A DNA stretch of 62,563 nt from Fidelibacterota bacterium. Its GTDB lineage: Bacteria; Fidelibacterota; Marinisomatia; SCGC-AAA003-L08; D37C17. The translations under genes and the position numbers were made by a program. The notes under the pieces were generated by a model. It searched no databases. It saw nothing but the letters and a program-made list of their open reading frames with translations, and was not told the DNA's origin. Location: assembly GCA_004124405.1 (NCBI GenBank), contig SCKP01000004.1:1-62563 (forward strand), read 5' to 3'. Below, piece by piece: positions 35,788 through 43,781 of the stretch (position 1 is the first letter of the stretch; the number at the start of each line of letters is the position of its first letter).

Positions 35788-36258
35788 GTGAAGACTGAAA
35801 TTATCGTACGGGTAGTGGATTGCCATATCTTCCGCTGGGAGGATGGGAATCCATTATACCTATTATTAAAACGTTCTGAAAATCAAATGTATCCCGGTAT
35901 CTGGCAATGTGTTACGGGTAAAATTGAAAAAAATGAAAAACCTCATGAAACAGCAACCCGGGAATTAAAAGAGGAAACAGGTCTAACGCCCATTTCAATG
36001 TGGACAGTTGATCAGGTGAATCATTTTTTTGAAGCAGAACATAACCGCATGAACCTTATCCCGGTTTTTGGTGTAGAGGTGGAATCCTCAATAATCAACC
36101 TGTCACCAGAACATACCGAATTCAAATGGTGCAGCGTTGGTGAAGGTGTTGATCTCCTGCTATGGAATCAACAGAAACAAGGGCTATTAAATTTTCATCA
36201 AATGCTTACCAAAGAACCGGAAAAATTAAACCTATCCATCATCTTCTATAAAAAATAA
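35788..36258 (+). CDS. Nudix hydrolase
   Basis: A 156-residue Nudix protein with a perfect box, GKIEKNEKPHETATRELKEE followed by TGL (G-x5-E-x7-R-E-L-x-E-E-x-G). The arrangement RVVDCHIFRWEDGNPLYLLLKRS at the start and ITGxWQCVTGK-like Nudix entry resembles NudB (dihydroneopterin triphosphate pyrophosphatase) and related enzymes. The substrate cannot be fixed from sequence. It uses a GTG start at 35788, six bases after the BI-1 stop. Confidence 0.87.
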   Translation: MKTEIIVRVVDCHIFRWEDGNPLYLLLKRSENQMYPGIWQCVTGKIEKNEKPHETATRELKEETGLTPISMWTVDQVNHFFEAEHNRMNLIPVFGVEVESSIINLSPEHTEFKWCSVGEGVDLLLWNQQKQGLLNFHQMLTKEPEKLNLSIIFYKK

Positions 36259-36277
36259 TTCACAAATTTATTCTTGC

Positions 36278-36298
36278 AAATGAGATCAAGTCTCATTT
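36278..36298. promoter_or_regulatory. Fur-box-like palindrome upstream of the porin
   Basis: AAATGAGA-N5-TCTCATTT is a perfect 8-bp inverted repeat with a 5-base centre, resembling operators of the Fur family (TGAGA...TCTCA). It lies 60 nt before the porin start, overlapping a region with TTGCAA (36275-36280) and TATAGT (36306-36311) that could hold the promoter. Repression by an iron- or other metal-responsive Fur protein is inferred, since the regulator is not in the window. Confidence 0.55.
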
Positions 36299-36359
36299 AA
36301 ATTAATATAGTCAGGCAAATGCTTGATATTTAATAATCAATAATATATAAGAATTAAAA

Positions 36360-37526
36360 ATGAAAACAATATTTACAGTTGTTTTTTTTGGAATCATTAA
36401 TATGGCAATTGCACAGGATGAGTTTTTTCAGCCAGGGTCAACTATTGGTGGATATGGTGAGCTCCATTGGAATAAGGCCAATGATGCAGACGGGAATTCA
36501 ACGAAAAACACCATGGATTTCCACCGCTTCATTATCTACTACGGTTATAACTGGACGGAGAAATGGTCCTTTAAATCTGAAGTAGAATTAGAACATAACT
36601 TTGTAGCTGATGATCATGGTGAGCTGGAATTGGAGCAAGCATTCGTGAATTACCATGCTGGTAACTGGGGCTTCCAGGGCGGTGTAATTCTTCCAACTGC
36701 AGGCTTATTAAACGAATACCATGAACCGCCATTATTTCTCTCTGTTGAACGGCCGGTTTATAGTAAATATATCATTCCCACCACCTGGTTTGGTAACGGG
36801 TTTGTCTTCTATGGTAACCATTCCGGATTCAATTTTCGATTAGCCCTTTTAGAAGATCTTAATGGCGACGGCATTGTAAAAGATGGACATATTAGAGGAG
36901 GTAGAGGCAAAGGATTTAAAACTACTGGTGAAAGCCTGACCAAAAATTTCAGCGCCTCTTATACAGGAATAAATGGACTTCGGGTGGGGGGCTCTTTCAC
37001 AATGAATGAGGCGCCAACTTCTGCTATAAAAGCTGAAACTATTCATACTTGGGAATATACCCAAACAGCAGGAACCGAGACTGAAGATGATTCTGATGAT
37101 TTTTGGGAGTGGGCTGACAAAGTAAAGGAAATTGAAGGAAAAGATGGTGGATCAATTGGTGTATCCCTTTTTGAAATTAATGCTAAGTATGATGCCAATA
37201 AAATTTTCGCAGTGCTTGAGTATGGCAAATCTGATTTCAAGGGAAATAATGCAAATGACTTTACTGACTTCAGTTCCAGCGGCTACTATTTAGATATGGG
37301 ATATAATATTGGAGATTTCGTAAATACGAACAAGCTCATTCCCTGGCTGCGTATTTCTAATGTTTCTAAGAATGATGATGATGTTAAAAAACAAACGGAC
37401 TATCTCCGTTTTGGTTTAACCTGGTGGCCCATTAATGATGTGGCATTCAAAACTGACTTTGCCAATGTTACTACTGATGGTACTACCACTACTGAATTTA
37501 ATTTAGGGATTGGATATAAGTTTTAA
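36360..37526 (+). CDS. Outer-membrane beta-barrel porin
   Basis: A 388-residue exported protein. The signal peptide MKTIFTVVFFGIINMAIA is followed by alternating polar/aromatic strands (GGYGELHWNKAN, WSFKSEVELEHNF, WGFQGGVILP) and a final strand ending in F (TTTTEFNLGIGYKF), typical of barrels inserted by BAM. An acidic loop lies near residues 236-250 (ETEDDSDDFWEW). No known subfamily was recognised beyond porin-like proteins of the FCB group. It follows a Fur-box-like site and precedes the flavinylated protein, so metal or siderophore uptake is possible. Confidence 0.8.
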   Translation: MKTIFTVVFFGIINMAIAQDEFFQPGSTIGGYGELHWNKANDADGNSTKNTMDFHRFIIYYGYNWTEKWSFKSEVELEHNFVADDHGELELEQAFVNYHAGNWGFQGGVILPTAGLLNEYHEPPLFLSVERPVYSKYIIPTTWFGNGFVFYGNHSGFNFRLALLEDLNGDGIVKDGHIRGGRGKGFKTTGESLTKNFSASYTGINGLRVGGSFTMNEAPTSAIKAETIHTWEYTQTAGTETEDDSDDFWEWADKVKEIEGKDGGSIGVSLFEINAKYDANKIFAVLEYGKSDFKGNNANDFTDFSSSGYYLDMGYNIGDFVNTNKLIPWLRISNVSKNDDDVKKQTDYLRFGLTWWPINDVAFKTDFANVTTDGTTTTEFNLGIGYKF

Positions 37527-37536
37527 TCTGTAAATC

Positions 37537-37647
37537 GCCCACGAAACACACCAAAAACACGAAAATAATACAACTTGTGAAAGAGTATAATAACAAAAGG
37601 GAAACTTTAACCCTAAACATTTAGGGTCTTTCGTGCTGTTCGTGGGC
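37537..37647. repeat. 111-bp palindromic element with nested inverted repeats
   Basis: Ends GCCCACGAA (37537-37545) and TTCGTGGGC (37639-37647) are perfect inverted repeats. CACGAAA (37558-37564) and TTTCGTG (37629-37635) repeat the pattern inside, and ACCCTAAA-CA-TTTAGGGT (37610-37627) forms a further hairpin. The phrase CCACGAAACACACC is similar to dispersed intergenic repeats of many environmental bacteria. It may be a small mobile or REP-like element, or an elaborate terminator between porin and FMN-binding gene. Confidence 0.55.
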
Positions 37648-37657
37648 AGATGAATTA

Positions 37658-38215
37658 ATGAGATTACATTCCCCAATATTTAAATTGAAGTATTTTATTC
37701 TAATATTAATTTCTGCAATCCTTCTTGGAGGAAGTCCAATTCGTGATGCCACTGAAAATTATATTACCTCTCAATTTGAAGACAGTATTTCCGTAAAGAT
37801 GCACACCCTGGTATTAGATACCGAATTAAAAGCATTGGTGCAAAATAGAGTAAAACAGAGGTTTTTTAGAGATGAATTGTATTATTGGACCATCACCCAA
37901 AAGGACACAACTATTGCCTATGCCCTAATGGATAATGTTTTGGGTAAATCAATGCCCATCACTTTTTTAGTTATTGTTGGAATTGATGGTAGAATAATAA
38001 TTTCGAAAGTGATAAAATATCGGGAGGCCTACGGCGGTGAGGTGGGCAATAAAAACTGGCTGGCACAGTTTACTCATTTCAGTGATACTTCAGATTTTAA
38101 GGTGGGAAAAAATATTGATGGAATTTCCGGTGCAACCATTTCTGTGAACTCCCTTGCAAAGGGGATTCAAAAAATAGCTGTTCTGTTTCCCTTTATAAAA
38201 GATAAATTAAATTAA
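37658..38215 (+). CDS. FMN-binding domain protein (flavinylated, extracytoplasmic)
   Basis: A 185-residue protein with an N-terminal membrane anchor/signal (FILILISAILLGG) and a C-terminal FMN-binding domain as in RnfG/NqrC. The motif GISGATISVNSL contains S-G-A-T, whose Thr is the site of covalent FMN attachment by ApbE. It would act as an electron carrier on the outer face of the inner membrane. It overlaps the following membrane-protein gene by one base (TAATG), so the two probably form a complex. Confidence 0.85.
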   Translation: MRLHSPIFKLKYFILILISAILLGGSPIRDATENYITSQFEDSISVKMHTLVLDTELKALVQNRVKQRFFRDELYYWTITQKDTTIAYALMDNVLGKSMPITFLVIVGIDGRIIISKVIKYREAYGGEVGNKNWLAQFTHFSDTSDFKVGKNIDGISGATISVNSLAKGIQKIAVLFPFIKDKLN

Positions 38216-38730
38216 TGGATAATATTTCAAATATCAGTTTATATCAATTACCCCGGGGAATAAAGCTTTTACTCATGTTAACTGTTCTAAATCTTACGGC
38301 TGGAGTTGGTGTTGGGTTATACTATGTTGCCAATACAACCCACCTTTCCCCAGAAGGTACAACCGAACAATTTAGAGGTTCAACTGTAGATAATAATTTT
38401 GATATCCCTGAAAAATTTCCCAAACCAATAAGTGAACTACTCACCACCACCCACAACCATATTATTTCAATGACCTTCATATTTTTTATTATTGGAGGAA
38501 TATTTTATTTTAATTCTATCATAACAGGATTTTGGAAAACCTTTTTTATAGCTGAACCCTTCTTTTCTATTCTTGCCACCTTTGGGGGGATCTGGCTCAT
38601 TCGCTTTATTCATCCTGGCTTTGCCTATTTAGTAATGTTTTCCGGCATACTCATGTACCTAAGTTTTTTCTTAATGGCCGGAACCATCATTTACGAACTA
38701 TCCATTAAAAAGCAACCCTTTCCCTTGTAG
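38215..38730 (+). CDS. Membrane protein partner of the FMN-binding protein
   Basis: A 171-residue protein with about four transmembrane helices. After TM1 comes an extracytoplasmic segment of roughly 45 residues, then TTHNHIISMTFIFFIIGGIF with two His at the mouth of TM2, and RFIHPGFAYLVMF with another His. The His residues might bind heme or a metal, but no standard motif is certain. The ATG overlaps the stop of the FMN-binding gene (TAATG). It likely passes electrons across the membrane to the covalent flavin. No named family recognised. Confidence 0.65.
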   Translation: MDNISNISLYQLPRGIKLLLMLTVLNLTAGVGVGLYYVANTTHLSPEGTTEQFRGSTVDNNFDIPEKFPKPISELLTTTHNHIISMTFIFFIIGGIFYFNSIITGFWKTFFIAEPFFSILATFGGIWLIRFIHPGFAYLVMFSGILMYLSFFLMAGTIIYELSIKKQPFPL

Positions 38731-38989
38731 CACAAAACCACCATCTTGAGGGGAGGGGGGAGAAGATTTAGATGAGGGGAAATACGACAGCTTGCCCTAC
38801 ACGTCCATTCGTGGATTGCAGAATTTGTATTATTAATTAACCATATTAAAGGTTTTCCAAAGAATTTTATTTGTAAAATGAAATAAAAAATCAGTGTTTC
38901 AATAGTAATCTATATTTATTAGAATATCCTCAAAACTCAGTAAACTTTCCCTTCAATTAAAACTAGTATTTCATACAAAAGCCAATACA

Positions 38990-41632
38990 ATGCCGGAAAT
39001 AAAGAAATCTGAAAAAGAACTGAGCACGGTTTATAGTCCGGCTCAGGTAGAGAATAAGTGGTATCCAATCTGGGAAAAATCAGGCGCCTACAAACCCGCC
39101 GAAAATGGAAACGACAGCTTTACACTAATGATTCCCCCGCCAAATGTTACCGGCATTCTGCATATGGGGCATGTGCTCAATATCTCCATTCAGGATGTGT
39201 TGGTCCGTCGTGCCCGTATGTTAGGAAAATCTACCTTATGGTTACCGGGGATGGACCATGCCTCCATTGCCACTGAAGCCAAAGTAACCAAAATGCTGAA
39301 AGAGGATGGCATTAATAAACGAGAGATTGGCAGGGAAGAATTTCTAAACCATGCCTGGAAGTGGAAAGAAAAATACGGTGGTATTATTTTCCAGCAGCTC
39401 AAAAAACTGGGCGCTTCCTGTGATTGGGACCGTGAAAAATTCACCATGGATGCGGACTACTCAAAAGCAGTAATGAAGGTATTTGTCCAGCTATATAATG
39501 ACGGACTGATTTACCGCGGTGAGCGTATCATCAACTGGGATCCACAAGGACAGACAGCCCTCTCTGAAGAAGAAGTTATTCACAAAGATACTAAGGGGCA
39601 TCTCTGGCATTTCCGCTATCCACTCAGCGATGGCAGTGCTCATTTAGTCGTTGCTACTACCCGCCCTGAAACCATGCTGGGGGATACAGGTGTTGCCGTA
39701 AATCCTAAAGATGATCGCTACACAGATTTGGTTGGAAAGACGGTTCTCCTCCCCATTGTAAATCGAGAAATCCCTATTTTTGCAGACGATTATGTAGATA
39801 TGGATTTTGGTACGGGCTGTGTAAAGGTCACCCCGGCGCATGACACCAATGATTTTGAAATGGGTGAGCGAAACAATCTGGATATTATCAATATATTTCA
39901 TCCGGATGCCTCATTGAATGAAAATGTGCCAAAGGACTATGTGGGGCTAGACCGATTTGAAGCCAGAAAAAAGGTAGTGGAAGCAATAGAAACATTGGGG
40001 TTCCTTGAGAAAATTGAAGATTATGAACATTCCGTGGGGCATTCAGAACGAACCGACGCGGTTGTGGAGCCATATTTGTCAAAACAGTGGTTTGTAAAAA
40101 TGCAGCCATTAGCAGAACCGGCTCTTGAAGTGGTAAAAGATGGCAAAGTAAAAATATACCCTGAACGCTGGGTGAAGACCTATAATCACTGGCTGGAAAA
40201 TATTAAAGACTGGTGCATTTCCAGGCAGCTGTGGTGGGGACATCGCATCCCCGTTTGGTATAAAGGAGATAAAATTTATTGCGGTTTAGTAGAGCCAGAA
40301 GAAGATGGCTGGGTTCAAGACCCAGATGTATTGGATACCTGGTTCAGTTCCTGGCTCTGGCCTTTTGCCACTTTGGGTTGGCCGGAAAAAACGGAGGATC
40401 TAAAAAAATTCTATCCCACACAAGATTTAGTTACCGGACCAGATATCATATTTTTCTGGGTGGCGCGAATGATAATGGCAGGCTTGTATTTTTGTAAAGA
40501 AATTCCCTTTTCAAATGTGTACTTCACAGGAATTATCCGAGATAAGCAGGGACGAAAAATGAGCAAATCATTGGGCAATTCTCCTGATCCCCTGGACTTG
40601 TTTGAAAAATATGGAGCAGATGCGGTGAGGGTATCTATTTTAATGATTGCCCCTCAGGGATTAGACATTCTTTTCAGTGAAGAACGGCTGGAACAAGGCA
40701 GGAATTTTATGAATAAACTCTGGAATTCAGCCCGGTTCATTAGAATGAATCTGGATGAAGGTCCACTTGAAAAGCTCTCTAATCTCGATGATGAAAAATT
40801 AGATTCTACCGATCGCTGGATACTTTCCCGATTAAATAATGTAATTGAGGAAGTAGATAAAGCCTATTCAGAATATAAAATGAATGAAGCCATTAAAAAA
40901 GTGTATGATTTCACCCGCGCTGATTTTTGTGACTGGTATATTGAATTTGCAAAAACACGATTTTATGGTGACGATGTGGAAGATCGTAAAACAGCACAAA
41001 TTGTATCTGTTCATATAATGCGAATTATCCTGAAACTCCTCCACCCCTATTGTCCATTTATTACGGAAGAACTTTGGGAATCATTCAAAAAGCCAGAGGA
41101 AAAATTATTAATCTCGGAGACATGGCCTTTATCTGATTCAAAATGGATAAATAATGATGTGGAACAGGATGTCCAAATTCTAATGGATGTGATTTCTGCT
41201 GTGCGAAATATTCGGGCCAGCCTCAATGTTTCACCAGCCAAGGAAGCTGATCTTTCAATTAGAGGCAATGAAAATATGTGTGATTCTTTGTGCAAAAATG
41301 AAAATTATCTTCAAAGATTGGCAAAACTGAATGATATTCAATTTGGAGAAAATATTGCAAAACCCCCTCAATCTGCCACAGCTGTGGTGAAGGGGCTGGA
41401 AATTTTCGTACCCCTTGCCGGATTGATTGACATTAATAAGGAAGTTGAACGCTTGGAAAAGCAAATCCAGGATATGGAAGGACGCCTGAATGCTGTTACC
41501 AGGAAATTAGACAATCAGAATTTTGTTGAGCGTGCACCAGAGGATGTTATTACCCATGAACGGAATAAAATGCAGAATTATCAAGATGATTTAACAAAAT
41601 TGCAGGAAAATTTGAATTCATTACAAAATTAA
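38990..41632 (+). CDS. valS: Valyl-tRNA synthetase
   Basis: An 880-residue class I aminoacyl-tRNA synthetase of usual bacterial length. HIGH-type motif in PPPNVTGILHMGHVLN (near residue 50), the editing domain (VVATTRPETMLGDTGVAVNP, GTGCVKVTPAHDTNDF), the KMSKS motif in GRKMSKSLGNSPDP, the helical tRNA-binding domain, and a C-terminal coiled coil (INKEVERLEKQIQDMEGRL). It is followed after 32 nt by recG. The 259-nt gap before it shows no clear T-box or terminator. Confidence 0.98.
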   Translation: MPEIKKSEKELSTVYSPAQVENKWYPIWEKSGAYKPAENGNDSFTLMIPPPNVTGILHMGHVLNISIQDVLVRRARMLGKSTLWLPGMDHASIATEAKVTKMLKEDGINKREIGREEFLNHAWKWKEKYGGIIFQQLKKLGASCDWDREKFTMDADYSKAVMKVFVQLYNDGLIYRGERIINWDPQGQTALSEEEVIHKDTKGHLWHFRYPLSDGSAHLVVATTRPETMLGDTGVAVNPKDDRYTDLVGKTVLLPIVNREIPIFADDYVDMDFGTGCVKVTPAHDTNDFEMGERNNLDIINIFHPDASLNENVPKDYVGLDRFEARKKVVEAIETLGFLEKIEDYEHSVGHSERTDAVVEPYLSKQWFVKMQPLAEPALEVVKDGKVKIYPERWVKTYNHWLENIKDWCISRQLWWGHRIPVWYKGDKIYCGLVEPEEDGWVQDPDVLDTWFSSWLWPFATLGWPEKTEDLKKFYPTQDLVTGPDIIFFWVARMIMAGLYFCKEIPFSNVYFTGIIRDKQGRKMSKSLGNSPDPLDLFEKYGADAVRVSILMIAPQGLDILFSEERLEQGRNFMNKLWNSARFIRMNLDEGPLEKLSNLDDEKLDSTDRWILSRLNNVIEEVDKAYSEYKMNEAIKKVYDFTRADFCDWYIEFAKTRFYGDDVEDRKTAQIVSVHIMRIILKLLHPYCPFITEELWESFKKPEEKLLISETWPLSDSKWINNDVEQDVQILMDVISAVRNIRASLNVSPAKEADLSIRGNENMCDSLCKNENYLQRLAKLNDIQFGENIAKPPQSATAVVKGLEIFVPLAGLIDINKEVERLEKQIQDMEGRLNAVTRKLDNQNFVERAPEDVITHERNKMQNYQDDLTKLQENLNSLQN

Positions 41633-41664
41633 ATTTATTTTATAATTACCCAAATTAAGCGCTG

Positions 41665-43767
41665 ATGTCTGCAGCAACCACATATTACCAAACCAACCTT
41701 ACTACCGATATTATCTACTTGAAAGGGGTTGGTCCGCAACGAGGGGGCGCCCTTAAAAGATATGGCATTGAAAATGTGGGGCAGCTCCTACATCATTTTC
41801 CTCGCCGATATTTAGACCGCACCAATATCAAATATATACGTGAAGTTAAAATTGGAGAAGAGGCTGTTATCATTGGAAAGGTTGCTTCCTTTGGTATGCA
41901 GCAGGCAAGGCGCCGCCGTTTCTTTCAAATGACCTTGAACGACCCCACCGGATACCTCACCTGTGTATGGTTTAACAGCATTTCATGGATTGTAGATAAA
42001 TTTCAAGAAGGGGACTCCATTGCCGTTTTTGGTAAAATTGAATTCAGGAAGGGCTTTCAAATTACTCACCCGGAATTTGATATTCTTGAAGAAGGAGAAG
42101 ACCCTGTAAACACCGGCAAAATATTGGCACAATATCCATCCACCGCCGCATTAAAAGCTGTAGGTTTAGAGGGACGCGGATTTAGAAAAATTATTAATGT
42201 AGCCCTGGAATTGGTCGTGGAGGAAATTGAGGATTATTTTACCCCTGAATTTCGGGATGAAGAAAAACTATTATCTCTCCATGAAGCATTGGAACAAGTT
42301 CATCAGCCCAATGACAAACCAAGTTTAAAAAATGCTATATACCGTCTCAAATATGATGAGCATTTTTTTCTTCAACTCCTCATGGCACTTAAAAGACAAG
42401 CCAAAGAAGAAAATTCAGGCCGGGTATTTTCCCAGCGGGGTAAATATGAAAAGGATATTTTTAAAAGCCTGGACTTCACCTTAACCGATGCCCAGATTAA
42501 TGTGCTCAAAGAAATCCGCAGTGATTTGGCAAGGAGGAGTCCAATGAATCGTCTCATCCAGGGCGATGTGGGTTCTGGAAAAACTATCGTGGCAGTACTG
42601 GCAGCAGCCATCGTTATCAGTCACGGTTCCCAAGTAGCCGTGATGGCTCCTACGGAAATTTTGGCGGAGCAGCATTATTCCAGTTTTTTACAATTTTGTA
42701 AACCAGCCAACATTAAAATTGCCCTGCTCATTGGAAATCAGAAAAAAGCAGAAAAGGACAAAGTTTATTCACAATTAGAATCTGGGGAAATACAATTAGT
42801 GGTTGGAACCCATGCACTCATTCAGGAAGGTGTGACTTTTAAAGATTTAGGAATGATTATTGTGGATGAGCAGCATCGTTTTGGAGTAGAACAGCGGAAA
42901 GCTCTTATTGATAAAGGGTATTCTCCAGAAGTATTGGCTCTTACTGCTACACCTATACCACGAACATTGGCATTTACTATCCACGGTGACATGCATATAT
43001 CTATTATTGATGAACTGCCGAAAAACCGTCTACCCATTATTACAAAAGTTGTGAAACCAGCGCGAATGGATCAAGTTTATGATTTTATGAAAAAGGAAAT
43101 GGATGCAGGTCATCAATGCTTTGTTATTTATCCCATAATTGAAGAATCCGAAAAAATGGATTGGAAAGCATCAGATACAGGGTTTAAAAAATTAAGTGAA
43201 AAGGTGTTTGCTGATTATAAAGTGGGTTACATCCATGGGAAAATGAAAAAGAAAACCCGTGATGAACAGATGGCAGCTATGGCAAATAATGAAATCCAAT
43301 GTCTTGTGGCCACCACCGTTGTGGAGGTGGGAATTGATATCGCCAATGCCACCGTGATGGTTATTGAAAATGCAGATCGGTTTGGACTGACACAGCTCCA
43401 TCAGCTGCGAGGGCGAATTGGAAGAGGTAGTTCCCAATCATATTGTGTCTTAGTGAAAAATAGTAAAACGCCTGAAGCAGAGCATCGATTAAAAGTAATG
43501 GAATCTACAAGCAATGGTTTTAAGATATCAGATGAAGACCTTAAATTGAGAGGTCCGGGAGAGTTCTTTGGAACACGACAACATGGATATATTAAATCAA
43601 AAATTGCTAATTTTGTAGAAGATGGTCCTATCATTAGACAAACACGAAAGCGTGCATTCCAAATGGTTGAATATGACCCCAAACTGCAGCTTGATAAACA
43701 TCAAAACATTAGAAAACAATTTAAAGAAAACTATCGGCACATGCTGGAGTTTGTAAATATCAGTTAA
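41665..43767 (+). CDS. recG: ATP-dependent DNA helicase RecG
   Basis: A 700-residue helicase that remodels stalled replication forks and branched DNA. N-terminal wedge/OB domain (residues about 60-160, KYIREVKIGEEAVIIGKVAS), then motor domains with IQGDVGSGKTIVA (motif I), APTEILAEQH (Ia), IVDEQHRFG (II), ALTATPIPRTLAF (III), VATTVVEVGIDIANATVM (V) and LRGRIGRG (VI), and the RecG C-terminus with LKLRGPGEFFGTRQHG. It is the first gene of a run through tgt and has complete length. Confidence 0.97.
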   Translation: MSAATTYYQTNLTTDIIYLKGVGPQRGGALKRYGIENVGQLLHHFPRRYLDRTNIKYIREVKIGEEAVIIGKVASFGMQQARRRRFFQMTLNDPTGYLTCVWFNSISWIVDKFQEGDSIAVFGKIEFRKGFQITHPEFDILEEGEDPVNTGKILAQYPSTAALKAVGLEGRGFRKIINVALELVVEEIEDYFTPEFRDEEKLLSLHEALEQVHQPNDKPSLKNAIYRLKYDEHFFLQLLMALKRQAKEENSGRVFSQRGKYEKDIFKSLDFTLTDAQINVLKEIRSDLARRSPMNRLIQGDVGSGKTIVAVLAAAIVISHGSQVAVMAPTEILAEQHYSSFLQFCKPANIKIALLIGNQKKAEKDKVYSQLESGEIQLVVGTHALIQEGVTFKDLGMIIVDEQHRFGVEQRKALIDKGYSPEVLALTATPIPRTLAFTIHGDMHISIIDELPKNRLPIITKVVKPARMDQVYDFMKKEMDAGHQCFVIYPIIEESEKMDWKASDTGFKKLSEKVFADYKVGYIHGKMKKKTRDEQMAAMANNEIQCLVATTVVEVGIDIANATVMVIENADRFGLTQLHQLRGRIGRGSSQSYCVLVKNSKTPEAEHRLKVMESTSNGFKISDEDLKLRGPGEFFGTRQHGYIKSKIANFVEDGPIIRQTRKRAFQMVEYDPKLQLDKHQNIRKQFKENYRHMLEFVNIS

Positions 43768-43781
43768 TTCAAAAAGGTAAA

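Noticed and set aside
38731-38989. T-box or other leader for valS
   Set aside because: No T-box consensus, specifier stem or terminator/antiterminator pair is visible in this 259-nt gap.
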